64,000 nucleotides of DNA from Morella rubra (lineage: Eukaryota; Streptophyta; Magnoliopsida; Fagales; Myricaceae). Position 1 is the first letter of the stretch. Each line of letters opens with the position of its first letter. The DNA lies in contig CM025854.1 in assembly GCA_003952965.2 (NCBI GenBank), positions 276,264 to 340,263 of the forward strand, written 5' to 3'. The notes beneath the pieces were generated by a model. The model was not told the DNA's origin, did not search any database, and worked only from the letters and a program-made list of their open reading frames with translations. Both the position numbers and the translations under genes were made by a program. Below are positions 25,085-37,956 of the stretch, one piece after another.

Positions 25085-28000
25085 CCGAGACTGTTAATCC
25101 ACAATTGGAAGCATCTTTCCCCCCGGGAAGTTTGTGATTTCCTTTTGCTGTCGACTGTCAAGCCATTCCTACAGAGAAAGTTGCATGCCATTAACATAAA
25201 TTTCAACAATCAAAACAAGGAAGTTGTACCATTAAAAATAAAGGAAATCAATATTGTTACACAATTGAAAATTACAATCAAAACAAAGAAGTTGCACAGT
25301 AGGTACCTTTTCTAGAGTACTGTGCAATTTGAGGATCAAAAATATAAGTCATTCTGAATAAAGAGGAGAATTGAACAGTCTAGATTATATTCACTATGTT
25401 CCACACTTGTAAAATTCAGAACCAATAGGTGCTAATCGATGTTTCTACACCCAAAGCAGACTTGGTAGATTACCATTTTCCAAAAGATGTCTTTCTTTTA
25501 TCTTTTGTCCTACATGGCTGAATGATTTGTGGTAAACACAATGCACAAATCCATAAGATTTGGAGCATATTTCGATAAAAGGTCCAACAGTGGTTCTACA
25601 TGAAATCAACTAAGCCAAAAGAATCTCATAATTTGCAGTTATCATTATCATCATCAGCATCATAATTATTCTGCAGCCCAAATGATCAACATACAATGTA
25701 TACATTTAATCATCATCATGGCGCCAATATATTCACAGATTCCCTTTTGTGCAGCAAATGGAAACTTACAAAGAACAAAGTAAACACATTATTCCTCACC
25801 TGTGCTGGAATATTTGGGCAACAAATGCAAGATTAAGATTGGGTGAACCCTGAACAATGTCCTTAGAAGTGAGGTATCTGTTGCAATCCAATTTCTCTGC
25901 ATGTGCAAGAACCATGTTTGCTCTTTCTGTAGGATCTTTTGTATCCAAGGCAGCAGGGCCTGAGTGTTCAGGTGCAAGAGCATTAAGCAGGTAAGCATAT
26001 GCCTCTCCATCCTGAAAATACACAAGGTTAAGACAGCATCAGAGACATTATACATGACACATCTGAAGCATCAAACAAAAAATGTTTCAATGTCACTATT
26101 CGGTGTATTAGGAGATATGAGTCCAACACTAGCCGTGAATGCACGCTCAAACAAAAATCTTTTCCTTGAGCTATCTTCCTACTTCCTAGAAAGTTGACAG
26201 GATGGTGGGAATGCATTCAATTTCAACCCGAAATAACTCCCCCCCCCCAAAACCCACTTTCTTCTTCATCGTCAAGAAATGCAATCGATCCAACCCTCTG
26301 GATAGGTAATAAAATTGTGTGACAGTAGCTGAGAGGAAGGCAAAATACACAGGACGAATACATGTGATGGGAAAACTAAACTAATAATAATCAGTAACCA
26401 ATGCCAACATAAATGTACCTTCTCTGCTGAAGATTCTAGCATAAAGTGTTTAGTCACTCATGAGCTGATGAGCATTCTCTTACCTTGACATCAGAAGAGA
26501 AGTTTGTAACTTGTCTCTCATATCCAGCTTTCTTCAGATGAAAATTCATCCATTTCAGTAAGACCTTCTCAGGCGATAAGCTCAAAAGCTCCTCCACATC
26601 CTGCGGATTAACGCAATTTCACTTTGCAAAATAAGATGTTCATCATTGTTTCTAGCATATATAGCCCAGTGCAGAAAGAAATCATTGCCCCGCCGTATCA
26701 TTAAACGTAGTTCACGTAGAAGGAAGGGGGAAAAATTCACCTTGCTGTCATCCACCAACTCCACAAGTTGAGGAGTTTTCTTCAGATTGAGATCAGCTAA
26801 TAGTTGAATCTGAAGTTCCCACCATATGAAAAGAAAGGACAATCAATCGTGTAAACATTGATAACCAAATTCTTTAAGTCCTATGTATACCATCATTTTT
26901 GTCTAATCCGCAACAACTTATATGTAATGCATAAAAAAAGTTGGTAGTTGCATACCTTGATTATTTGAGATATCAACCCAAGTAGCAGATGAGTCTACAA
27001 AAGCAACAGATACAGCCCAGAAAACAAGGAAAAGAAAAACATTGAGCTAGGTTGAAACCACATAGAAATCTACAAGAAGAATATTCGAATTGGTAGTTGG
27101 TAGTAGTTGAACTTACTCTTCCTTCAATAAGGTCCTGTGTGCCAATATTAACCACAGTGCAGCCAATGGCCTTTGCAGAATTGAGGCAAAGAGTATGATT
27201 CTCATTCCTCTCCCACGGATTAAGGACCTTCTTGGTGTTAATAGCCCGCTCATCTATGGTGCCAGGAACAGCAATATTTATTAGCTTACTGCATGAACAA
27301 ATTAAAAGCATCAATAAGAAGGAGCACCATCAACAAACATGAAAACATCTAGCAAGAGTGACCAGGTCCGGCACATCTACCATAGAAGAACACCATCCTT
27401 TGCCAGATCAAATAAAGCATTTGTAGATGGATCTATGGGGAGATACTTCTTCAGAAATGGATCCTCTGCCAGGTAGCTGTTAATGTGGGCTACATAAGAA
27501 GCCTTCTCAGATTCATTAATTGAGTGGTGGACAGTGGTTGTGGTGGCCTTGAGAAAGGAAGAGGACTTCTTTGAGCCACCCGATTTCGCCGTAGCTCGGG
27601 ATTGCAAATTTAGATATGCCTGCCAATTAAGAAAATTCCACAACTCAACCTTTCATATTCTTCAATCGCATTTTATTCAAGAAAAAAGAAGAAGCACGCA
27701 GACCCCATGCATCAAAGACTCACCCGAAGGAAGGATTCAAAATCAATTTCTTCATCGATGTCCTTATACGACTCCTCCAAGACAGCCTTAATCTCATCCT
27801 CAGTAAACAGTTCAGTGAAAGCCTTCAATTTAACAAAAACGGGTGACAAATCTCCCACCGTGACGTGACCAGATTGAGCTCTAACAGAAACGTACTAGTT
27901 CCAATGCAACCCAATAAACATGTCAAACCCAACAATGGCCATTAGTCAAAAAATATTATCAAATAAAAGGAGCATAAAGAATTCAAGATTATTCGATACG

Positions 28001-28116
28001 CACATGCTTGAGAACAAATAAATTCTTACTTTGGATTTGAGGGTGCGAAGCTCAACTTGGGTGAATTGGATGTGAAGCCATGGATCAGAAACAAGAACAC
28101 CCACAAAACCAGACAT
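25085..28116 (-). pseudogene. Plant fimbrin (actin bundler), 5' two-thirds only; 3' end lost at a breakpoint
   Basis: Fimbrins cross-link actin filaments through four calponin-homology domains after an EF-hand-like region. Nine exons are visible, all with GT/AG borders: 28116-28030, 27894-27724, 27619-27381, 27288-27117, 26994-26956, 26809-26741, 26600-26484, 26011-25800 and 25168-25085. They give about 397 residues in one frame: [14 protein letters not shown], an EF-like region (DIDEEIDFESFLR), CH1 with [17 protein letters not shown] and [22 protein letters not shown]2 with [14 protein letters not shown] and [14 protein letters not shown], then the opening of CH3 (LWINSLG). The last exon has lost about 10 codons. 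The protein sequence ends where RhoGDI-derived DNA begins. Plant fimbrins are near 690 residues, so CH3 and CH4 are gone. The first eight exons look undamaged, so a truncated CH1-CH2 product is conceivable. An acceptor-like TTTCTTTTTCAG near 28160 suggests a 5' leader intron. Confidence 0.9.
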
Positions 28117-29849
28117 CTTGACGTTTGTTTGCGCAAACTCCCCAACACCAGGAAGAACACTGAAAAAGAAACAATAATTTTAACAAGACGAATCGAAATC
28201 TGACGAAATAAAGAAGACGATCAATGCCCATGCAGAAAATGGAGATTCGAACCCGGTCAACCAACAAAACACAACCAAAAAGATATTGAATTGAAGAGAA
28301 ACAAGGAAAACCCACGTAGAAAAATTGAGTATTTAAGAGTGAGAAACAGCACCCTACAGACTCTGAGAAACCGGTGCTAAAATCCAAAGCTTTCTTATTA
28401 CGCAGGTTTGGCTGTTCGAGAGAGAGAGAGAGAAAGAACCGTCTACCGTCTAAACACACTTCATTCAATCCCCCCCGGGGCAGCTTTCTTTTTAGTGTGA
28501 AAACCACCATAAATGCTAATAATATGATTTTGTTTCAAGCCAAAACAATTGCTTTAATCTTGTATTTTTATAGTACCATTTAAAGTAGAGGAGAATTTTG
28601 TATAGTGAGTAACTCAAGCTTCCTCACCTTTCTAGTTTTAAGGTCTACAGTCCTTGACTCTTTATATTGAAATATTAAATTATAATTCTCGTATTATATA
28701 ATCTCATCGGTGAAAAATAGAACTCTCGAAGGTTAATTTCTATTTAAAAATCATGTAAGAAGAAGTTTTAACAGTTCAAGAACTCAATTTATCAACTTTA
28801 TAATTTTGACCCAAAAATGATTCTAACACATGTGCAAAATTTCCATTAAAAAAAATTCCGACCAAAAGGTCTAATAAAAAATTATTATAATTGACGTTTT
28901 AAATTTGTTTTCTTAAATTGAAAGGACAAAATCGCATCACCTCGTGTAAAGAAAAAAATGTTTTTGTCTCTTATAATTAGAAAAAGCAAAATATAGGTCA
29001 CTCATTGTAACAGTTTTAGACAAATACCTTTTTTTCCTTTTTTATTTAACCTTGAAAAAAAAAAAGGACAAACAGGTCAATTACATATATGCAGAATGCT
29101 GTACCACGACCGACCAACGATTGTTATAAGAATGACAGTCAACAAATGTGGCAAGAGCGAAGAGGCTGCAAAGTGGAATGTTTTATATATTTCCTTCTTC
29201 TTTTTTTTAATATATATATGTTTGGATCTGAAATCTCTAGGATTTTCTTAAGTTGTTTACGAATTCGAATCTTGTTGGGATCGGGGGAAAGAGGAAAGTG
29301 CTTTGTTTTCAGTTGCCTCTTTGCCATAAAACAAACAGGAGACTCTCCGGTTCATCGGGAATGAATTCTTTATACAATAATAATTAATAGGTATCTATAA
29401 ATTAAAAGAATATTTTAAAAAAATGAGATTTTATGAATTATATCTAATATATCAAAAAATTTACATGTATACTATTTGTTCACGTTAAAATATAGCATTT
29501 TTTAATGACTATTATTTTTTGTTTTTGTGGATGAAGATTTTCTATTTTTCTCTATTTTAATTATATAGTTATACCCTTTTAGAATAAAAGTTCATAAACA
29601 AAGATATAAGGTGGGAATTATTTTTTCTATATATATAATGGGGGAATTTACTTTAATAGAACCTTAAGCATTCTATCCACTCGTAAACTGTTTTTATCAT
29701 GGGACGATGGGGATTCAAGAAAATGACAGACAAGACAGGAAATTGACATGAACACAAGCACAAGGTCCTTATCAAGAGTTGGTAAACTTGGTGCTAATGG
29801 ACCATCAGGCTTTGGTTATCTAGAGAGAGGGTAGGCATGGGCCAAGGCT
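28117..29849. other. Fimbrin 5' flank and AT-rich gene-free DNA
   Basis: 28117-28450 is the presumed leader and promoter of fimbrin, with a CT microsatellite (GAGAGAGA at about 28418-28433 on the plus strand). From 28500 to 29849 the DNA is AT-rich, with no recognised gene or complete repeat ends. Confidence 0.5.
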
Positions 29850-30019
29850 CAGTGGCGGAACCAGGATTAGAAGTCAAGCATGGCGAACTTTTAAAGCGAA
29901 ATGACTGAAATTTTTTTTCATACGTAATTCTAAAAATTGTCTTAGAATTACAATATCAAAAATTAAAGACTAAAAATATTAAAAATATTGAAATACACAT
30001 ACCGTACTATGTACTATGA

Positions 30020-32468
30020 CTGAGAGGGAGCAATTGGATCCTGCGTTTCTGCATCTTCTGAAAATGTTGCAAAATGACTTCGTTCTCAATAGTTTCAAAA
30101 ATTTCCCTCAATGTACACTATCAATCATGTCATCATCATTCTCTATAATCTTCATAAATAATCTTCTCTCTTCATTGCAGAGAACACTTTCTCAACGGTT
30201 GCAGTTGCAACTGGTAAAACCAATGCTAACTCAATAAGCTGATAAACTAATGGATACAATATTCTTTCTGGTCTCAACCATCTTCACAGCAAGACCTCCA
30301 ATATCTTGAAGCCCAGAAAAAGCATCATGCAATCTAACATCTCTAATGTAGGTTTCAAGCTGATCTCTAAGAAATAACTTCTCAGTTGTTGAGAAATCTT
30401 CTGGATAAAACTCAGCAAGACGACATAACTTATCATGATCAAATGTTGAGAATGAGTTCCTTGGATCAAGACATGCTATGCAAAGAAGTAACTCCGTACT
30501 TGCTTCTGTGAAACGATCATTCATCTCTTGAGTATTAAATCAATAACCTGGCAAAACACTTCCACACGAAAATAATGCAAATAAGTAATTGTTTGCCCTC
30601 CACGTCTCGAACGACAGCGAGTTGGTATAATATCTTCCATATTGGGCACATTGATAGAATTATTCAGAAAAAATGTTTTGACTTGTTCCAAAAATTCATC
30701 CCATCCTATCTCCCTCAACTCCTGCAACCGTTCCTTACAACTTTAACCAAACTCATAGCATTAACAATATCTTGATCCTTTCGCTGTAAAGCTTGTGACA
30801 ATGCATTTGTAATTCCCATTATCTTCCTTAACAAATGCATAGTAAATACAAATTCATAGCTTTGCATCTTGTCCATCAAGCTCCTAGCCATGGCTCTTTG
30901 ATCTGGGCAAGTACCATCCTCATATATGTTTTCAAGAACGTCCAACACTGCTGACCACATAGCAAAGAGACGCGTTATTGTGGTGTAGTATGAACCCCAA
31001 CGAGTGTCACCTACAATGTTATGAGAATTAAAAACCAATAAACAAAGAAAGGAAAAATGAATGGTCTAAAATATTGTAATGAGATATAATAATTAACGAG
31101 TATCACTGGTCGTACAAGACTGGTTTCTTGATTTTTGCCCCCACTAGAAATTTCTCCATTTTCCAACCTCTCCACTATCTTCTCATGTTGACTTTGCGAA
31201 GATTATCTTTTCTTTTACAAGAAGCTCCGACCATAGTCACAATCAAAGAAGTATAATTAAAAAAATCACCAACTTGAAAGTTATTCTTTGCAATAGCCAC
31301 AACTACCAGTTGAAGTTGATGAGCAAAACAATGGATATAGGTAGCAGAAGGATTATCCCTCAAAATGAGAGACTTCAACCCATTGAACTCGCCTCGCATG
31401 TTTGATGCCCCATCATACCCTTGACCTCTCAATTGGATATTGATAACCATGGCTTGCAAACAATTTGTCTATAGCATTTTCAAAGATTGAGAGCAAGTAT
31501 CAGGAACATGTTCCACACCAAGAAACCTTTCAATCACCTGTCCATGTTGTTCATATCTCAAAACCACTGTCATTTGCTCCTTCACTGAATTATCTCGAGA
31601 CTCATCAACCATAAGAGAAAAAAAACTGTCTCCAATATCTTTAATAATGGCAATTGTGGTCTCCGCTGCACAAGCATTCACCAATTCTTTCTGAGTTTTT
31701 GGAGAAGTCATTTGGTTGTTTCCAGGAGCATTACTCTTAATTGTCTTAGCAACCTTTTCATCACGTTACTATACCATTCCAAAAGTTCAAGAAAATTGTC
31801 CTTCCTCAATGAACCTCGGACTCGTCATGACCACGAAAAGCCAATCCTTGCATCAAAAGAAACCGAATGCAATCTAAAACCGCTGTTAAACGAATGCGAT
31901 AAGCATTCTCTTATCATGCCCTGTGCGGATAACATGCGACACACTTTGTCGCTGATTTTGAATGCTTCACATTGCATTCTAGCTTCATTGTGAGCACTAT
32001 CATGTGCACCAACATGTTCACCAAAAACCTCCACTGCCTTTTTCCAAGTTGTTAAATCCCGTAGAAGTAAACACATCTCCTGGATCTTGCCCTCTAGATG
32101 GCCTAAACAGATAACACCACACACCACAAGCAATATGCAGCATCCTTTGATACACTATATTCCAACCACGGATAATCTTTGAACCATGCCGCCCTAAAAC
32201 CCCTCATATCACTCCCATATTTCTTCTTGGGAAAATTATGGCTGCGCGGTTGACAAGGACCTTTGATCAAGTACTCCCTACGAACTTGATCAATAATCTT
32301 AGCATCATATTCTTCAATGGATTTACGTAACCCTGGGTCAGCAACAATATCATCTGGACTAAACTCAAACGAGGTCTTTTCAAACTAGTATCCATTAGAA
32401 CTAGTAGCTACATTAGGAGTATTAGATGACTCCACGCTTCGTGGCTTTTTTGTGAAAAACCTTTCCAT
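30020..32468 (-). pseudogene. hAT transposase with TTF-type zinc finger (ZMYM1-like), broken
   Basis: The start is the ATG at 32468 (MERFFTKKPRSVESS), followed within 30 codons by an in-frame TAG. Domain order on the minus strand: TTF-type zinc finger (WLEYSVSKDAAYCLWCGVIC, about 32180-32105), DUF4371 (IIKDIGDSFFSLMVDESRD, about 31650), the RNase H-like core (LRGQGYDGASNMRGEFNGLK, about 31420, and GDTRWGSYYTTITRL, about 31010), and the C-terminal hAT dimerisation region (LVYQLIELALVLPVATATVE, about 30255-30195). At least four frame changes and the early stop prevent translation. Some frame changes could be introns; for example, an acceptor-like ACATTGTAG precedes the GDTRWGS segment. Confidence 0.88.
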
Positions 32469-33583
32469 TATCTAAACAAAACAAAACAAAATTCATAAAT
32501 TAAACAAATTTATAGATTTGTGGCATATTAAACAATTTTTTGTAGCACTATATGTGTACCAACATGCTCACTAAAAATCTAGTAATCGAACAATTTCTCT
32601 CAAATTATGAACTGTCTAAGATATATAGCTAAATCAATCAAGTATACCGAACCATCTAAAATTAAAGAGAGAACCTGCAACTATTCCTAGACATTGACAA
32701 AAAGAAAGATGCTGGTGAAAAATTAAAATGCAATAATTCTATTTTATATATAATTAATTCTGCCTAACGTGCCCTAATTTGGAATCAAAACATAATTCAA
32801 GATAATTACAAATTCTCAATCTCAAATTCTCAAATCTCAATCATACATTCATACAAATTAATTTCACATGACAAGATAATCATAAACTGAACAATTTCAA
32901 AATATAAGTATAAATTAATTCACAAAAAAAATGCACTTAAATTCACAATTTCACCCTAAAAAAATCATTCGGAATTAGACATTCATCAGCCCTTCAAAAT
33001 CAAAATGATCAAATCCAACATAATTTATAATTTTAATACCTCTTAGGAGTGGACAAGAGCCAAGAGGTCTGTGGCGCGGTGGACGACGGTGGCTGCACAG
33101 TGGGGTAGAGAAAATCTAAGAAGTGAGGCATGAGGGATAGAGAGAATCAGATCTAGAGAAGTGAGAAGAAAGGAAGGAAAGGTTGAAAGGCAAAAGCCAT
33201 ACCTGGGCGGCGCGGCACGGCGGCAGTAGGCAGTAGCTGGTGGCGCTGAGACTTGAGAGAGAGCGAGAGAGGCACTGCCGCACTGGTACTCTGCTGCTCG
33301 TTGTCGTGTGTTTGTGAGAGAGAAATTTGAGAAAGAGGTGCTGAGACTTGAGAGCAGCGCTGAAACTTTAAAAAAAATTGAAACGGTGCGTTAGAAGGCT
33401 TCAGCAGCGCAAGAGAAAAATTGAGAGAGGGCTGAGAGAAAAAAGAAAGAAAGGGTGCGTCGTGTGTGCAGGCCAGGTGCGTGCAGCGGTGCAGGCCATG
33501 AAAAAATAGCCAACCTGTAAATATTTTGGCCTAGGCCCTGGGCTCAACCATGGCCGGCCCAGGCCAACCTATTTATAAAAAGA

Positions 33584-33591
<8 letters not shown>

Positions 33592-33619
<28 letters not shown>
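33592..33619. repeat. (AT)n microsatellite
   Basis: About 14 AT units follow an A-run, within the 5' end of the hAT element. Confidence 0.9.
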
Positions 33620-33622
<3 letters not shown>

Positions 33623-33842
33623 CGTATAAACGTTTGTTTTGGGCAGAGCCAACCATGGCGGTCGCCAGGGTTCGCCATGGCTTGGTTCCGCCCCTGGCAG
33701 GGCTACGAGCAATGCCTGTCTGAGGTAGATATGGTCCATGCCAAGAGGAGAATGGTTCCCCCCGCCCAAAGAGTAGAAGGTGAAAAGAAAAAGAACAAAA
33801 ATAGCTCCATGCAGGCCTGCAACCTTGAGACATGGATTTCTC

Positions 33843-34020
33843 TTTTTCGCTTAGTGGTTAAGGGCAAATTTAGGCTTGTGTAGATAAGGCGCACGGATCC
33901 AGTTTTGATTCTTCACAAAAATTATATGAGAACCAACTTATGTGGGTAGTCTTAAGGGCAACGGGTCTCATGCTATCTCTCTAGAGTTTATCTTCAGTCA
34001 AATTGGACCAAATCCATTAG
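33843..34020 (+). mobile_element. Possible tRNA-derived SINE
   Basis: A box A-like GCTTAGTGGTTAAGG (33849-33863) is followed about 47 bases later by a box B-like AGTTTTGATTC (33901-33911). The body then contains TATGTGGGTAG, resembling plant Au-type SINEs. The 3' end is not sharply defined. The call rests on box spacing and wording only. Confidence 0.4.
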
Positions 34021-35589
34021 AACCCAATGTGGGGATTATTCACGATACTGAAAACAAAAAAATATACTTGTAAAAACCTTCTGTTTGACCCTAATGACTC
34101 CTTGTAAGTTGTATGCCCCCAAAATTTCCCCTTTCCCTTGTGTCTCACCCAACTGGAAATGTCTCAATAGTTGTCCCCAGCTACTCAGATTTCAAAACAG
34201 TATTCTCTTGCTCTCCACCGTACAAGCTAAAGGTTAACAGGGAAATATAAGTGTATTTGACAGCCAAACACATAGGGGGTGCCTTTGGGACCATCACTTG
34301 TACAAAAATTCGTTTTGCTTTACATTGTTTTAACAATTCGAGAGTTCCACACTATCTTGGTACCTACCCGGTAAAGATGCAGCAATTCCCGTGCTAGGTA
34401 TCATTGATTTTGTAGGTGACCAATTCTCAACCCGTGAAAAAATTTATAGTGGCACAATGGACGGTCCTGGATTCCTAATCAATGAGTAAAGACCCAACTC
34501 CCAGTCCCAAGCCTTGCCTTCTGTTGGCTGTGGGGGCTTGACATGAAATAAGTTCGGCCGGTTTGTTTGGGAAGATCAGGAGATTTGCAGGCCCAAAAAT
34601 GCTTAAAATGTTAACCATGTGGGTAATAAGCAAAAACCTATCATCAATAGACAAAGTGAACTACCTTAGGGAAGATCAATAGTTTTCTTAGGAAAACCAA
34701 TAGTCTTTAGGGAAAACCGACAGTTCTTCCAACACATCTACCTTGAGGATGCAATTGGAAGAGTTGCAATCACTCAAGCAATATGGTGTGCTAAAATTCC
34801 TTTCTTGCAAGAAAAGGTTAGAGAAGCAGCATTTTTCTCATACGAAGCACAACCAACTTGTTAGTTTCTTTCTTCCCTATCAAGTAATTGTTTCAGGAAG
34901 GAAGCGGCACGATGAATATCACACTCCTTGTCACAACTTGATTGGTCAGAGCAGCCATTGACGAAAACGAGGATACTTGTCACAACCATTTTGATTAAAC
35001 TTGTAACTTCAGAAAAGCGTGGAAAGTGACATCCTTAACTGAAACTTTTTCTCATTGGCATGTCGCTTTCTGAGGATGATGTTCAAAGAGTCCACTCCAA
35101 GTAACAATGTGTGGAACAGAAGTTTGAGAAGGCTCCATTAAACTAGCTTAAGATTTGAGTACTCGTAGGTGGTTGTGTGCCATCTTGCAGTGTCATGAAT
35201 CAAGCCCTTAAAGCTAAAGCTTTTTGGTAATATGGTAATACAGGCATCCACTCTTTCTTTGTCTGCTGATGATTTTTCATGTCAGCACTATTTGGGATTC
35301 ATTCATTGTAGAGTAAAACGGGGAGAATGCATGGAGATTATGAAATACAAGGCTTAAGCATTATGCACTTCCGCGTTATGACACAAAACTAACATTGAGA
35401 CTGGAGAAATTGTGCACAAAAAGTGTAATATATTGATAAATAAACAAAGACAACTTGAATGACAGAACACACATTCTCATACACAAGGTCGATAACATAT
35501 ATGTCCAAAAGAATGGTTTCAATCAAAGCAAATGAACCAAATCCGAATGTACCCTCTTGATATAAATTTAAAGATTAGCAAATCCTTCC
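34021..35589. other. Gene-free interval
   Basis: No convincing coding region or repeat end was seen. A 72-codon open frame near 34743 has no family resemblance. The last few hundred bases include the presumed 3' untranslated region of the FLA7-like gene. Confidence 0.45.
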
Positions 35590-36375
35590 TCACAAGAACA
35601 AGACCAGCACACCTGAAAGTGCCAAAACCAAGTGACTCCAGATTCCCCAGTTGATCATCCTGAAAGAGGAATTCGATGGTGAAGATGTTGGAGATGACCT
35701 GCCTTTAGTAGTCTCTCCAGATGGAGTATCTGCTGTCGGGGCAACTTCCGGAGATGGTGCTGGAGCCGCGGCTGGAGGTATATCGGTGCCAAAGATTGCC
35801 TCAGGAAGAAGGACACTATCAACTTGATAAACTGCAACCGGATCAGTGGAACGCACACTGCTGCTCACCTTGGTGTTTGTCCATCCTGTACCAATGTGCA
35901 CTGTCCCAGATGCATCAGTGAAGTTCAAAGTGTATTGCCCACCAGCAAAGGTAGGAACAGGGCTTTGGCTAAGGCTGTTGAAGTCAGATAGGGAGTAGTA
36001 ACGCGGCAAGCCATGAAAGAGGATGAGTGACTTGAGCTGGTCCGTAGTGAGATTGGATAAAGATGGCTTCTTAAGAGAAGAGAAAGCACTATCTTTGGGC
36101 ACAAAGATTGTAATGCCTTCCTTAGTGTTGTTGGCTTGGTTTTGGAAGGTGTCGATGACTTTGGTGGACTCAAGGTAACCGAGGAAGGTGTGGAATGGGC
36201 CAGCCACAGTGAGCAACTCCGTGAGGTTTACATATTCTGGTGCTGGGGCTGGTGCTGGAGTTGGAGTTGGGCTTAGAGAGGGAGATTTAGCAGTTTGAGC
36301 ATACGCGGATGAAGAACACAGAAGAAGCAGTGTACTACAAACCGCAAAAACCAACGGAAATTCCATTTTGTTCAT
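35590..36375 (-). CDS. FLA7: Fasciclin-like arabinogalactan protein, FLA7-like
   Basis: A GPI-anchored, heavily glycosylated cell-surface protein of the plant plasma membrane and wall. The start is taken at MNKMEFPL (36375); the next Met at 36366 is equally possible. Codons upstream of this have no ATG. The parts in order are a hydrophobic signal peptide (FAVCSTLLLLCSSSAYA), a short AGP module of Thr-Pro and Ala-Pro repeats, one fasciclin domain with H1 (ITIFVPKDSAF) and H2 (TDPVAVYQVDSVLLPEAIF) and several N-glycosylation sites, a second Pro/Ala/Ser-rich AGP stretch, and a C-terminal hydrophobic tail preceded by small residues that fits a GPI signal. At 261 residues it has normal family length. 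The phrase ANNTKEGITIFVPKD and the single fasciclin domain fit FLA7 best. No damage was seen. Confidence 0.93.
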   Translation of the reverse strand: MNKMEFPLVFAVCSTLLLLCSSSAYAQTAKSPSLSPTPTPAPAPAPEYVNLTELLTVAGPFHTFLGYLESTKVIDTFQNQANNTKEGITIFVPKDSAFSSLKKPSLSNLTTDQLKSLILFHGLPRYYSLSDFNSLSQSPVPTFAGGQYTLNFTDASGTVHIGTGWTNTKVSSSVRSTDPVAVYQVDSVLLPEAIFGTDIPPAAAPAPSPEVAPTADTPSGETTKGRSSPTSSPSNSSFRMINWGIWSHLVLALSGVLVLFL

Positions 36376-36415
36376 AAACCTTAGGTAAATTCCCGATGTG
36401 ACAGACTCCAAATTC

Positions 36416-37340
36416 CTGCAAGAACGAAGTCGATCGGTTAAAATTAGATCTGAGAGTATTCAGCACAAACCAATGGTCCAATTCCACTTAAACCAAAATG
36501 CTAGTGGAAATTCTTCCAGATCCACCCCCAAGATCAAAACCCCATTTTCGAAACAGATTTCAACCCCATTTTCTCAAACCCAGTAGAACAAACCTCTGCA
36601 AGACTGCGAGAACCAGAGAAGCCCAGATGCGCCCTGAGCATCACTAGTAAGCAATCAGATCTCGACCAATTTTTTTTTTTTGGGCAAGCAGATCTTGACC
36701 AACTCATCAAAAAGTAAATAGCAGAAAAGTGTAGAGCTGAGGAAGCTCATACATTGTTGAGAACGGTGAAATGATCTATGAAGCACTAGGAAGCAGATGG
36801 AAGGGATGAATGACAAATGACACTGAGATGTGGAGAAAATGGACACATGTCTTGCATGCAAGAATCAATTTTTGTGATCCATTTTCTTGAATGGGAACAC
36901 TGCTACAACTGTAATACAAAATATCTCTCTTTTATTCACGGAATGTGCATTACTTGTATATTCTTTCCACACACTGAAGTTCCACGCTAAACCCAAGTCG
37001 ACAAATTTTCAGTAAGAACAAGTCCACAATCGCACAATGTGCATTACTAACAGCAAAGAAACAGATCTGGATCAGCTCAACATGGCAGAAACAAAAACAA
37101 AACTACACCCAGTAAAGAGAACAGGAAAACAAAAAAGAACAATGCATTGCCAACTCAAACAACTGTAGCTTAAGAAATAGTACTTGCGAACCGTAGGAGA
37201 AGAAGTAGGTAGTATGAATAATGAGAGCAGAGTATACAGGACACTAACCTCACCAAGAGGAACTCAGGGAGAGGGTGGTGGTGGTGGTGGGGAACGAAAA
37301 TGCGGTGGAGATAGAAATGTGCTCGAGTCTATATAAAGAA
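36416..37340 (-). promoter_or_regulatory. FLA7-like 5' leader intron and TATA box
   Basis: An acceptor (TTCTTGCAG/GAATTTGG) ends at 36416, 40 bases before the start codon. A matching donor (GGTGAG/GTTAGT) lies at 37248, implying an 833-bp intron inside the 5' untranslated region. Upstream, TATATAG on the minus strand at about 37336-37329 would set transcription start near 37300, with a CACCACCACC-rich first exon. Confidence 0.55.
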
Positions 37341-37771
37341 GTATTTATTAGTAAAGATAAAAACAGTGCGGAACCAAGCTGGTCCTGAAGAGATATAAAG
37401 GTAACAGAGTAGGTACAAGTTACCTGGGGGTGATGTTTCTAAACCAGGGAAGGTTTCTTCCTTGGAAATAAAATAATTGTACGATAGGGAGGGAGAAAAG
37501 ACTTTCTCCACAAAAGAGGAATTGTAAGGTGGGCTTTCAAAATCACCTCAACTAATTCATTTTAAAATCCTTGAGACACCAACCTTGCACTCTACCCCAT
37601 CATAATCGCCGTGTCTTTGAACAACTCTAGAACTTCTCGTCTGCTGATGATTCACATGTTAGTTGATAAAGTGCACATGCTGGAACTTATTGCTTACAAA
37701 TATCTTTAGAAGTAATATGAAATTTGGCGCCGGTGATGAATATCATGTTATCAGTCAGCTCATTAGATTTA

Positions 37772-37956
37772 GGTACAGTTTGTTTTTTTAATATTTTGGG
37801 ATATGAAAATTTCCAGCAAAATAAACACACTCTAAAATTTTTAACTTTTACACATACATACTTCATCTTTCACAAACTCCAATAAATCTCAATAAAATAA
37901 AGATTTTCAAAATTTCAGAAATATTCTCCGAAATTTTAACAAACAAACACCCCCTT
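37772..37956. mobile_element. Short MITE, family member 1
   Basis: A 185-bp AT-rich unit whose right end reads AAACAAACACCCCC, followed by TTA. It shares phrases (CACAAACTCCAATAAATCTC, TTTTCAAAATTTC) with units at 53149-53341 and 56671-56851. GGGGGTGTTTGTTT-type termini with TTA next to them suggest a PIF/Harbinger-like family. The left end is eroded. Confidence 0.55.

Larger units (their letters stand above)
29850..33696 (-). mobile_element. hAT (Tip100-like) DNA transposon, full length with terminal repeats and 8-bp target duplication
   Basis: The left end reads CAGTGGCGGAACCA and the right end, reverse-complemented, CAGGGGCGGAACCA. This is the terminal repeat type of plant Tip100-like hAT elements. 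A further GCATGGCGAAC/CCATGGCGAACC match continues inward. The flanking octamers CCAAGGCT (29842-29849) and GCAGGGCT (33697-33704) agree at 6 of 8 positions, as expected of an aged 8-bp hAT duplication. The 3847-bp body carries one transposase-related gene on the minus strand. Confidence 0.88.
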
